Of a stretch of DNA of 64,000 bases, positions 19,667 to 28,614 are shown piece after piece. The translations under genes were made by a program, and so were the position numbers. Every line of letters begins with the position of its first letter. The first letter of the stretch is position 1. The DNA comes from Desulfovibrionaceae bacterium (lineage in GTDB: Bacteria > Desulfobacterota > Desulfovibrionia > Desulfovibrionales > Desulfovibrionaceae): the NCBI GenBank assembly GCA_009773665.1, contig WSYE01000009.1, forward strand, positions 1-64,000, written 5' to 3'. The notes beneath the pieces were generated by a model, which saw only the letters and a list, made by a program, of their open reading frames with translations, was not told the origin of the DNA and did not search any database.

Positions 19667-20713
19667 TTATTTTTTCAGGAATTTGTCGCGCGCCTTGACC
19701 GCCGTGTCGGAGAAGTCCGAAAACACGCCGTCCACGCCGAGCTTGAAGAACTGGATATATTCGGCTTCCGGGTCGCCCTTATATTCGGGGGCGAGATAGC
19801 GCGCCTCGTTTCTGAAGGTGTAGGGGTGGACCACCAGCCCGGCCTTGTGGGCGTCTTCGATCAGGCTGTTGGGGGCTTTCAGGGTCTTGTCCGGGTTCTC
19901 ACCCACGATGAGGCGCTTCCAGGGGCCGATGCCCTTGGCGAAGGCCGCTATAGCCTTGAGTTCCTCAGGCTTCGTGAGGTCCGCGTAGGTGCGCTTGTCG
20001 TTGGCCACGACGAAGTCGTAGGGGCGCATGTCGGGTTCGTCGTAGAGAAAGACCAGGGGAACGTCGATCATCGCGTGCATGTCCTTGAGGTTCTGGATCT
20101 CGAAGGACTGGATGAACACCGGCGAATCGGCTTTGTCCCATCCGGCGGCCTTGAGTGCCTTGACCAGCGGTGCTTCGAGCCCCAGCCCGATGGACCGGAA
20201 GTAGGTCGGGTGTTTGGTTTCGGGGTAGATGCCTATGGTGCGGCCCTTTGCCAGGCTCTGCTTCTTGGCCAGATCGATGACTTCCTGGAAGGTAGGCACT
20301 TCGTATTTCCCGTCGTGGGAGTGGTCCCGGAACTCCAGGCGTTCCTTGGCGCGCAGGGTCTTCAGTTCGGCCAGGGTGAAGTCCTCGGTGAACCAGCCTT
20401 CGACTTTCTGGCCGTCGATGGTCTTGGTCGCTTTGCGGGCCGGGAACTTCTCGGCCACGTCCGTGGTGCCCGAAATTTCATTCTCGTGGCGGGCCACCAG
20501 GACGCCGTCCTTGGTGGAGACGAGGTCGGGCTCGATGAAGTCGGCCCCCATCTCGATGGCGAGTTCATACGATGCCAGGGTGTGTTCCGGGCGGTAGCCG
20601 CAGGCTCCGCGATGGCCGATGACGAGGGGGGCCTTGGATGCCGCCATGGCTGCTTCCTCCAACATGGGCGTCATAAGGGCGAGGAAGGCCAGACAATACT
20701 GAAGAAATCGCAT
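19667..20713 (-). CDS. Periplasmic glycerophosphodiester phosphodiesterase
   Basis: Signal peptide then VIGHRGACGYRPEHTLASYELAIEMGADFIEPDLVSTKDGVLVARHE. Confidence 0.93.
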   Translation of the reverse strand: MRFLQYCLAFLALMTPMLEEAAMAASKAPLVIGHRGACGYRPEHTLASYELAIEMGADFIEPDLVSTKDGVLVARHENEISGTTDVAEKFPARKATKTIDGQKVEGWFTEDFTLAELKTLRAKERLEFRDHSHDGKYEVPTFQEVIDLAKKQSLAKGRTIGIYPETKHPTYFRSIGLGLEAPLVKALKAAGWDKADSPVFIQSFEIQNLKDMHAMIDVPLVFLYDEPDMRPYDFVVANDKRTYADLTKPEELKAIAAFAKGIGPWKRLIVGENPDKTLKAPNSLIEDAHKAGLVVHPYTFRNEARYLAPEYKGDPEAEYIQFFKLGVDGVFSDFSDTAVKARDKFLKK

Positions 20714-20936
20714 GGTGTCTCCCGGTTGTTTGGTCGGTTCGAGGTTTATGGACGCACCTTTCACTAACGCCCGGCGTGTGTCGGCGGAGTTCCGTCATGG
20801 AAAATTTTGCGTGCCGCCGCCCGGAACGCGACGGTATGCAATGGTGCGCCTCTCCAGGCAAAGCCCGCACTCCGCCATTTACCGCAGGCGCGTTTTGTGG
20901 AAACATCCCCCGACTTTCCGGACGCAAGGATCATTC

Positions 20937-22148
20937 ATGAAAGACCTCATGCTCGTACACATCTTCGGGGCGGACCGCCCCGGCATCACCTCGGCCGTCT
21001 CGAGCCTCCTGGCGCAATACGGCGTGGATATACTGGACATGGGACAGGCCGTCATCCATGACGCTCTGTCGCTTGGCATGCTGATCCGCATCCCGGAGGG
21101 AGGCGAGGCAGCAGCCGTGGTCAAGGATTTGCTCTATCAGGCCCACGAGATGGGCATAAGCTGCAAGTTCACTCCGGTCAGCTCCGAGGGGTACAGCCAC
21201 TGGGTGGACGCCGCCGGAAAGCCCCGCTGGATAGTCACCCTGCTGGGGCGCACTATAAGCGCCGGACAGGTGGCCGCCGTGGCCCAGGTGCTTACTGCCA
21301 ACGGCCTGAATATCCAGTCGGTCAACCGCCTCACTGGCCGCCCGCCCCTGGACGACGCCGACGCGCAACGCCCGGCCTGCATTGAGTTCTCGGTACGCGG
21401 TAACCCCGGCGACGTGCGCGCCATGCGCATGGCCTTCCTGGCCATCGCCGCCGACATGGGCGTGGACATCGCCCTTCAGGAGGACAACGCCTTCCGGCGC
21501 AACCGCAGGCTGGTGGCCTTCGACATGGACTCCACGCTCATCCGTGTTGAGGTCATCGACGAGCTGGCCAAGGCCTGGGGTGTGGGCGAGCAGGTCTCGG
21601 CCATCACCGAATCGGCCATGCGCGGAGAGCTCGATTTCCGCCAGAGTCTGGCAAAGCGCCTGAGCCTCTTGAAAGGCATGCCCTCGGAAATGCTCGAGAA
21701 AGTTGCGGAGCACATCCCGCTGAACGACGGCGCCGAGAAGCTGGTGCGAAACCTTAAGCGCTTCGGGTACAAGACGGCGGTGATTTCCGGCGGCTTCACC
21801 TATTTCGGCGAGAAACTGCAAGCCAAGCTCGGGATCGACTATGTTCACGCCAACAAGCTGCGCATCGTCGACGGCAAACTCACCGGGGAGGTGGACGGCG
21901 AGATCGTGGACGCCCAGCGCAAGGCGGAGCTGTTGCAGAGCATCGCCCGCAACGAGAACATCTCGCTCATGCAGACCATCGCCGTGGGTGACGGAGCCAA
22001 CGACCTGCCCATGCTGAACCTGGCAGGGCTTGGCATCGCCTTCCGGGCCAAACCCGTGGTCAAGGAAGGGGCGGGGCACGCCATCTCGACCCTTGGGCTG
22101 GACGCCGTGCTCTATCTGCTGGGCTTCCGGGACAGGGACATGGAGTAG
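20937..22148 (+). CDS. serB: Phosphoserine phosphatase with N-terminal ACT domains
   Basis: LVHIFGADRPGITSAVSSLL (ACT); VAFDMDSTLIRVEVIDELAK; VISGGFTYF; AVGDGANDLPML. Confidence 0.95.
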   Translation: MKDLMLVHIFGADRPGITSAVSSLLAQYGVDILDMGQAVIHDALSLGMLIRIPEGGEAAAVVKDLLYQAHEMGISCKFTPVSSEGYSHWVDAAGKPRWIVTLLGRTISAGQVAAVAQVLTANGLNIQSVNRLTGRPPLDDADAQRPACIEFSVRGNPGDVRAMRMAFLAIAADMGVDIALQEDNAFRRNRRLVAFDMDSTLIRVEVIDELAKAWGVGEQVSAITESAMRGELDFRQSLAKRLSLLKGMPSEMLEKVAEHIPLNDGAEKLVRNLKRFGYKTAVISGGFTYFGEKLQAKLGIDYVHANKLRIVDGKLTGEVDGEIVDAQRKAELLQSIARNENISLMQTIAVGDGANDLPMLNLAGLGIAFRAKPVVKEGAGHAISTLGLDAVLYLLGFRDRDME

Positions 22149-22239
22149 GGCTGTCTTTCCCTGGGAAGCCGGATTGATCTCGGGCCGCCTGAGAGGGCAG
22201 GCGCGCATTGACAGCATCCCCCGATCTGGCTAGATTTAT

Positions 22240-22405
22240 TGGACGACATCTCGGAACACGGTGCAAATCCGTGGCGGACCCACCACTGTAAACGGGGACG
22301 CGGGAGGGCATGGCGCTCTGCCGGCCACTGGCGGATACTCTCCGCTGGGAAGGCTTGCCCTCCAGCGGACGATCCGTGAGCCAGAAGACCTGTCGCGCAT
22401 CATTT
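22240..22405 (+). ncRNA. Cobalamin (B12) riboswitch
   Basis: acggtgcaaatccgtggcggacccaccactgtaa ... gccactggcgg ... gctgggaaggc ... gatccgtgagccagaagacctg, the conserved cobalamin aptamer blocks in order. Confidence 0.92.
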
Positions 22406-22423
22406 GTTTCAGAATCCGAAGGC

Positions 22424-22464
22424 AAAGGGTTCTGACGGGCTTGGCCTGTCAGAACCCTTTTTTT
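22424..22464 (+). terminator. Riboswitch-associated intrinsic terminator
   Basis: aaagggttctgac/gtcagaacccttt perfect 13-bp stem followed by a T run. Confidence 0.9.
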
Positions 22465-22487
22465 GTTGCCAACCACAGGAGGAGCAC

Positions 22488-22604
22488 ATGGAAAAGAAGA
22501 AGGAAGCCAAGGAAAACAAGGACGTCATCGCTGTCCGCAAGGCCTGCAACGCCGACGGAACTGGCCTGTCGCACTACATCCTCATGGACAAGAAAGCGAA
22601 ATGA
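22488..22604 (+). CDS. 38-aa candidate modified-peptide precursor (CbpA-like)
   Basis: Shine-Dalgarno aggagg before ATG 22488; MEKKKEAKENKDVIAVRKACNADGTGLSHYILMDKKAK; stop overlaps radical SAM start (ATGA). Confidence 0.8.
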   Translation: MEKKKEAKENKDVIAVRKACNADGTGLSHYILMDKKAK

Positions 22605-24058
22605 ATCCTGACCGCACCGCCTCGGAAGCGGCCTCCTCTGGGGGCCGCTTCATTGATACCGTCCATGGTTCAGCATCGGAGGCTCCGCCGCGTTTCATCA
22701 ACACCGGCCACGGCCCCACCTTCCAGCCCGTGGACATCGGTCACCCGGAGTATCTGGCACTTATCGAGTCGGACAGCGCCTTCTGGTCCCTGGTGAAAAA
22801 GGACAAGCTCGGGCACGCCCTGACGGATTCATCCTTCCTGGACGCCTACCGTGCCAAGGCTGGCCAGTTCCGCAAGGAAATGGATGGGTTGCGTTTCGGA
22901 CTCACGCCCTCGGCGGTCTACTTCAACCCCACCGAGCGCTGCAACCTGAACTGCGCCTACTGCTACATCCCCGGCGACATGCGCTCCAAGGGCGTCCACA
23001 TGAGCCCCGATACGCTGCTGGACGCGCTCTCCAGGCTGAAAGCTCATTTTGCCGCCACGCTGCCCGAGGGCCGCAAGCCGCAGATCATCTTCCACGGGGC
23101 GGAGCCCCTGATGAACCGCGAAGCCGTGTTCCAGGGCATCGACGCCTTCAAGGACGATTTCCGTTTCGGCGTACAGACCAACGCCACCCTGCTGGACGAG
23201 CAGGCCGTGGAGTTCCTGACCGAGCGTAACGTGGGCGTGGGCATCTCCCTGGACGGCGTGGACGCCGCAATCGCGGACAGTACCCGCAAGACCTGGAGCG
23301 GGGAGGGCGTGTCACACCTGGTGCGCCGGGCCATGGACATGCTGCGCGGCTACTCCGCGTTCAACGTGATTTGCACCGTGACCTCGAAAAACATCGCCAC
23401 GCTGCCCGAGGTGGTGGAATATTTCCACAAAAACGAAGTGGAGACCTGCTTGCTGAACATCGTGCGCTGCACCCTGCCCGGAGCGCGCGAGATCATGCCA
23501 GGCGACCAGGACGCCGGGCGAATGTTCATCGCGGCCCTGGAGCGCAGCCACGAGTTGTACCGCGAGACCGGGCGTAAGCTTGTGGTGGCCAACTTCGCCA
23601 ACATCCTGCTGGCCATCATGGCTCCTACGGCCCGGCGGCTGATGTGTGACATCTCGCCCTGCGGCGGCGGGCGCTGCTTCTTCGCACTGGCCCCCAACGG
23701 GGACATGTTCCCGTGCAGCGAGTTCATCGGCCTGCCGCACTTCAAAGGCGGCAACCTGTTCACGGACGCCATCGACGACGTGCTGCAAAGCGCGCCCTTC
23801 GCCCAGGTGACAGGCCGTAAGGTGGAAGATATCGAGCCGTGCAACCGCTGCGCCATCCGCCACTTCTGCGGTTCTCCATGCCCGGCTGAAGCCATCGAAA
23901 TGAACGGAGCCATGAACCGCATGGGAGCGTTCTGCGGCTTCTACGAGGACCAGACGCGCTATGCACTGCGCCTCATAGCCGACGGCAAGGCCGACGACTT
24001 CCTGTGGGACGGCTGGGACAGCGAGGCCGAGACGGTGTTCGAGCTGAAGGGGTTGTAA
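22601..24058 (+). CDS. Radical SAM/SPASM-like peptide-modifying enzyme (CbpB-like)
   Basis: ERCNLNCAYCYIPG (CxxxCxxC); C-terminal Cys clusters CDISPCGGGRCFFALAPNGDMFPCSEF and CNRCAIRHFCGSPC...CGFY. Confidence 0.9.
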   Translation: MNPDRTASEAASSGGRFIDTVHGSASEAPPRFINTGHGPTFQPVDIGHPEYLALIESDSAFWSLVKKDKLGHALTDSSFLDAYRAKAGQFRKEMDGLRFGLTPSAVYFNPTERCNLNCAYCYIPGDMRSKGVHMSPDTLLDALSRLKAHFAATLPEGRKPQIIFHGAEPLMNREAVFQGIDAFKDDFRFGVQTNATLLDEQAVEFLTERNVGVGISLDGVDAAIADSTRKTWSGEGVSHLVRRAMDMLRGYSAFNVICTVTSKNIATLPEVVEYFHKNEVETCLLNIVRCTLPGAREIMPGDQDAGRMFIAALERSHELYRETGRKLVVANFANILLAIMAPTARRLMCDISPCGGGRCFFALAPNGDMFPCSEFIGLPHFKGGNLFTDAIDDVLQSAPFAQVTGRKVEDIEPCNRCAIRHFCGSPCPAEAIEMNGAMNRMGAFCGFYEDQTRYALRLIADGKADDFLWDGWDSEAETVFELKGL

Positions 24059-24106
24059 CGGAACCTGCCAACTGGGAGAGTTTCATCCCAGCGCATTTGG
24101 TCCGTA

Positions 24107-24141
24107 GACCGCGCATGCCTGCAAGCATGCGCGGTCTTTTG
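24107..24141 (+). terminator. Rho-independent terminator after the radical SAM gene
   Basis: gaccgcgcatgc/gcatgcgcggtc perfect 12-bp stem followed by tttt. Confidence 0.85.
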
Positions 24142-24315
24142 TTTTATTGTTTTCGTGAACGTGACACAGTCTGGCGTAGTGGAGCATATACTCAACATTT
24201 GCGCTCAATAATCCTATTGGCATTCCCATACACATCCGGCCATGCTATCCTTCAAGGAAATGTTGATCACTTTCAAATAATCCGAAACGATATTCACCCC
24301 CTATGGAGGTGTCCC

Positions 24316-25206
24316 ATGTTCAAGAACATCCTGGTCCCTGTCACATCCTCACTGCTGTGCGAACAGGCAGCCGATGCCGCAATAGCATTCGCCCGGCGTT
24401 TTGAATCGAATCTCGTGCTCATGACTGTCCATGGGTTCGAGCACACGTGGGGCGAGGCGGAACTGCTGGAAAGGCCGGAAGAACTCAAGAGGATCGAAGA
24501 GGGCATGGACAAGCACTTCGCGAGGAAGCTCGAAGGAGTGGCCAAGTACAAGATCGTCGTGGCCCAGGGGGTTCCCCACGTAGAGATTCTGCGCATGGCG
24601 CGCGACTCCTCCGCCGACCTCATCCTCATGTGTCCCTACCGGAAGGAACTTCCGCAGACGAAGGACCTGCTGTGGACCCGTGTCGGACACACCCTGGAGC
24701 GCGTCATCCAGAACGCTCATTGCCCGGTGATGATGGTAAACCAGCCCGTTCCTGCGGATGGGCATGTCTTTCGGCACGTACTGGCCGCCACTGGGCTCTC
24801 GGGAAAGGACGGCTCCTGTGTGGAGTACGCCGCCCAACTGGCCAGGAAGTGCGGAGCGAAGCTTACAGTGTTCAGCGTCCTGGATACCGACGCCGGAGCC
24901 GCCTATCTTGCCCAGGAAGAGATCGGGCGCGTCGTCGAGGAACGCTTGGCACGCATGGCCGCAGACTACGGCGAGATGGCGAAGGGCGTGGGCAAGGTTG
25001 AATACAAATGCCAGGAAGGCCAGACAGCGGTGGAGATTCTTAAGGTCGCCAGACAACGCGGCGCGGACGTGATCGTGATGGCCCACCACACCCGCGAGGC
25101 GGACCTGGAATGCGCGTTCGAGAGATCGACCGTGGTCCACGTGGCGTTTCGGGCGCTGTGCCCGGTGGTGAGCATCAACCGGAAGTTCCAGATGTCTGCT
25201 GGTTAG
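24316..25206 (+). CDS. Universal stress protein, tandem UspA domains
   Basis: MFKNILVPVTSSLLCEQAADAAIAFARRF; two Usp repeats. Confidence 0.9.
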   Translation: MFKNILVPVTSSLLCEQAADAAIAFARRFESNLVLMTVHGFEHTWGEAELLERPEELKRIEEGMDKHFARKLEGVAKYKIVVAQGVPHVEILRMARDSSADLILMCPYRKELPQTKDLLWTRVGHTLERVIQNAHCPVMMVNQPVPADGHVFRHVLAATGLSGKDGSCVEYAAQLARKCGAKLTVFSVLDTDAGAAYLAQEEIGRVVEERLARMAADYGEMAKGVGKVEYKCQEGQTAVEILKVARQRGADVIVMAHHTREADLECAFERSTVVHVAFRALCPVVSINRKFQMSAG

Positions 25207-25267
25207 GAGTCTCGGAGACGCTGCATGAATTGGGACTGTGATCTGCGCAGTCCTGCTCTGAAATTTG

Positions 25268-25300
25268 AAAGGCCGGTCCGCGTGTTGCGGACCGGCCGAA
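25268..25300. terminator. Bidirectional terminator between convergent genes
   Basis: ggccggtccg/cggaccggcc 10-bp stem with flanking A/T tracts. Confidence 0.8.
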
Positions 25301-25323
25301 TTTATGCGTCGGGATTGGTCGCT

Positions 25324-28300
25324 CTACACCTCAAACAACATCTCCAAATCATTCCTGGTCAAGCTCTTCCAGGCGTCCTGCCCAGGGATAATCGCATCCG
25401 CGATTCCCTTCTTCATGTCCTGAAGCTTCAGGATCTTCTCTTCAACCGTGTTCGAGCAGATCAGCTTGTACGAGAACACCTGCCGCTTCTGGCCGATGCG
25501 GTGCGTACGGTCGGTGGCTTGGTTTTCCACGGCGGGGTTCCACCACGGGTCGTAGTGGATGACGTAGTCCGCGCTGGTCAGGTTGATGCCCGTGCCGCCC
25601 GCCTTCAGCGAGATCAGGAAGATCGGGATTTCCGGGGTGTTGTTGAAGCGGTCCACCTGCTCGAAGCGGTCCTTGCTGGAGCCGTCCAGGTAGCAGAAGG
25701 GCGTCTGGTTGATTTGCAGCCAGCTGCGGATGATGTGCAGCATCTGCACGAACTGCGAGAACACCAGCACCTTGTGGCCTTCCTCCACCACGTCCGTGAC
25801 CAGGTCCTTGAAGGTGTCGAACTTGCCGGAGGGCAGGTTGGTGTTCACGCCGGGCATGTCCAGCTTGAGGAGCCTGGGGTGGCAGCAGATCTGGCGCAGC
25901 TTAAGGAGCGCATCCAGGATGGACATCTGGGACTTGGCCATACCCTTTTCGTCCACGTCGCGCAGCACCTGGTCGCGCAGCTTCTTGGCCAGCTGTGAGT
26001 ACAGCTCGGCCTGCTCGTCGATGAGCGCGCAGTACTGGACGTTCTCCACCTTGGGCGGCAGGTCCTTGGCCACCTCGGCCTTGGTGCGGCGCAGGATGAA
26101 GGGCTTCACGCGGCCGCGCAGGTAGTCGAGGGTTTCCTCGTCGCCGTCCTTGATGGGCTTCACTATGCCGCGCTGGAAGGAGTTCTGGCTGCCCAGGAAG
26201 CCGGGCATGAGGAACTCGAAAAGGCTCCACAGCTCGAAGAGGTTGTTCTCGATGGGCGTACCCGAGAGGCACAGCCGCATCTTACCGTTGAGCCGCCGCA
26301 CGGAGCGCGCGGTTATGGTATTGGGATTCTTGATGTTCTGGGCTTCGTCCAGGATGATGGAGTTGAACTCGAAGTTCAACAGCTCGTCCAAATCGCGCCG
26401 CAGCAGCGCATAGGTGGTTACCACCAACTGCGACTCGGCGATCTTCTTGAACATCCCCTCGCGCTTGGCCCCATACACGATGACCCGCTTGAGGTTCGGC
26501 ACGAACTTCTCGGCCTCGCGGTCCCAGTTGGGCAGCACCGAGGTAGGCACCACGATCAGGTTGGGGGCCTTGGTTCCCCGGTCAGACAGATGCTGGATGA
26601 AGGACAGTGTCTGCACGGTCTTGCCCAGGCCCATTTCGTCGGCCAGGATGCCGCCGAAACCGTACTCCCGCAGGAAGTTCAGGTAAGCCAGACCCTGGAG
26701 CTGATAGGGACGCAGCTGCGCGTTCAGTTCCGCAGGCTGCTTGATGGGCTTTATCTCCTCGAAACTATGGATCTTCTCACGCAGGCTGTTCCAGAATGAG
26801 TCCGTGTGCGCCTCGGGCAGATCCTCAAGGATCTTGTCCAGCACAGGGGCCTCGAACTGCTTGAAGCGCTTCTGGGGCGGCTTGTCCGGGTCATAGCCCA
26901 GAGCACGCAGCTTGTGGCCGATGCGCTTGAGCCAGCTCTCGGGCAGGCTGGTGTAGGAGCCGTCTTTCAGCTGTACATAGCGCTTGCCCTGAGTCCAGGC
27001 CTTCCAGATCTTGTCGATGGGCACGCGCTGGTCGTCGTACTGAACGGACAGCTCCAGATCGAACCACTTTTCCTTCTCGTCAGATTCGACTTCAGCCACG
27101 ATGACCGGCTGGGAGAGGCGCACCTTGTAGCGGGTGAGGTTCTTCTCGCCGTAGACGCGGTACTTCTCCACAAGCTTGGGATAGGCATCCAGCAGGAAGA
27201 CGATGGCCTCTTCCGGCTCCAGGAACCAGTTGGCGTTGTTTCGCGGCTGGAACTCCATCTCCTGAAGCTGGGCGATGAGGGCCGCCTCGGCGTCCTGGTC
27301 GCGCGCCAGGAGGAAGCTCTTGCCTTCCTGGGCATAGGAGCCGGTCTGAAGCTCGGGGTTGGGGCCTTCCTGGAAAATTTCGCCGTGCTCGGTCTCGTAG
27401 ATGTTCTGCACCTGGAGGGTCAGCAGGCTTCCCTCTTCGTCCAGGTAGAGCTTGGGATTGTAGTTGGCGGGCAGGAAATTGGGCTTCATGCGCTCCAGGA
27501 ATTCCTGCTGGCCGTGGAGGTCCGAGGTGGGGAACTTGGTCCAGACGCGGTCCAGGAACTCCGACACGTCCGCTCCGGGAATAGCAGGCGGATTCTCCAC
27601 CATCTCCCGGATGAAGGGCGCGGGCAGGCCGGTCTGCACGGGGTAGAAGCTCTTGTTCCAGCACACCCACAGGGGCAGCTGGCCATAGAAATACGTCTCC
27701 TGGCCCTGGATGGAGAAGGGGGCCTTGCCGGGGCGGGCCAGGTAGATGTCGAAGCGCAGGCCCTGTTCATCGTCCATGATGGGGCGAAGTTGCAGGCGCA
27801 TGGTGGAGCGCTCAATGCGCACCGGATTCTCGCTGTCCTGCCAGTAGAGATAGTATTCCTTGCCGATGGACCACAAAAACCAGGAAATGAGCCCTGCGGG
27901 GATGTCCACCCGGTGGCCGCGATAGTCCAGGAAATGTCCGATCTGCTCGGCCAGCAAGGGCAGGCTGGGCACAGTCTCGCACCAGTCGGGATTCTGGATG
28001 ATCTGGTCGAGCGTTATTTCGGTGTGCACCTGGGAGAGGCCGGATTTATTCTGGCGTCCCCGGAAAAAGGCGACCTGCAAGCGTCCCGGTTCAGGGTAGA
28101 ACCTGTAAATTATGTAGTGCTTCCCGGCCTCCGGTTCGAAGGCGGTGGAGAAAAAGTGGCGGAAGCTCTGTCGCCATTCCACGTTCTGCTTGGCCTGGGC
28201 GTCGTTCTCCTGGCTCTTCTTGCCGTCGAGAGATTTCAGGAACTTGAGCGCGGTGGCGCCTACGTGGCGGCACACTCCGGAGAAGGAATCCGGGCAGTTG

Positions 28301-28545
28301 CAGAAGAATGTTACGGTCTCTTCCTCAAGGTTCAACCCCAGTTCGGAGGTGTAAACCTGGAAATCATCCCCCTGGACTTGTCCCTCCAAATCCCAGTAAT
28401 GTTCCCGCTTCTTGACGTCGATTTTCTGGACGCCGTCCTGCGCGACGATTGAATGCGAGCCCTCAATGATATACTCAGGGATCGTCTCCCGGACAAACTC
28501 CTGGAGGAGTTGTTTGGCTTTACCGTCCTCGTTGGTGAGGGCCAT
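25324..28545 (-). CDS. SNF2-family DEAD/DEAH helicase with N-terminal SWIM zinc finger
   Basis: FFCNCPDSFSGVCRHVGA (SWIM); GGILADEMGLGKTVQTLSF; LDEAQNIKNP; SLKAGGTGINLTSADYVIHYDPWWNPAVENQATDRTHRIGQ; ORF can extend to 28596. Confidence 0.95.
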   Translation of the reverse strand: MALTNEDGKAKQLLQEFVRETIPEYIIEGSHSIVAQDGVQKIDVKKREHYWDLEGQVQGDDFQVYTSELGLNLEEETVTFFCNCPDSFSGVCRHVGATALKFLKSLDGKKSQENDAQAKQNVEWRQSFRHFFSTAFEPEAGKHYIIYRFYPEPGRLQVAFFRGRQNKSGLSQVHTEITLDQIIQNPDWCETVPSLPLLAEQIGHFLDYRGHRVDIPAGLISWFLWSIGKEYYLYWQDSENPVRIERSTMRLQLRPIMDDEQGLRFDIYLARPGKAPFSIQGQETYFYGQLPLWVCWNKSFYPVQTGLPAPFIREMVENPPAIPGADVSEFLDRVWTKFPTSDLHGQQEFLERMKPNFLPANYNPKLYLDEEGSLLTLQVQNIYETEHGEIFQEGPNPELQTGSYAQEGKSFLLARDQDAEAALIAQLQEMEFQPRNNANWFLEPEEAIVFLLDAYPKLVEKYRVYGEKNLTRYKVRLSQPVIVAEVESDEKEKWFDLELSVQYDDQRVPIDKIWKAWTQGKRYVQLKDGSYTSLPESWLKRIGHKLRALGYDPDKPPQKRFKQFEAPVLDKILEDLPEAHTDSFWNSLREKIHSFEEIKPIKQPAELNAQLRPYQLQGLAYLNFLREYGFGGILADEMGLGKTVQTLSFIQHLSDRGTKAPNLIVVPTSVLPNWDREAEKFVPNLKRVIVYGAKREGMFKKIAESQLVVTTYALLRRDLDELLNFEFNSIILDEAQNIKNPNTITARSVRRLNGKMRLCLSGTPIENNLFELWSLFEFLMPGFLGSQNSFQRGIVKPIKDGDEETLDYLRGRVKPFILRRTKAEVAKDLPPKVENVQYCALIDEQAELYSQLAKKLRDQVLRDVDEKGMAKSQMSILDALLKLRQICCHPRLLKLDMPGVNTNLPSGKFDTFKDLVTDVVEEGHKVLVFSQFVQMLHIIRSWLQINQTPFCYLDGSSKDRFEQVDRFNNTPEIPIFLISLKAGGTGINLTSADYVIHYDPWWNPAVENQATDRTHRIGQKRQVFSYKLICSNTVEEKILKLQDMKKGIADAIIPGQDAWKSLTRNDLEMLFEV

Positions 28546-28614
28546 GTCGCTCGATACTCCGTTGCAGCGCAAAAATGTGAAAAACCCTGTACCCATTGCC
28601 TAACCACACACTCT

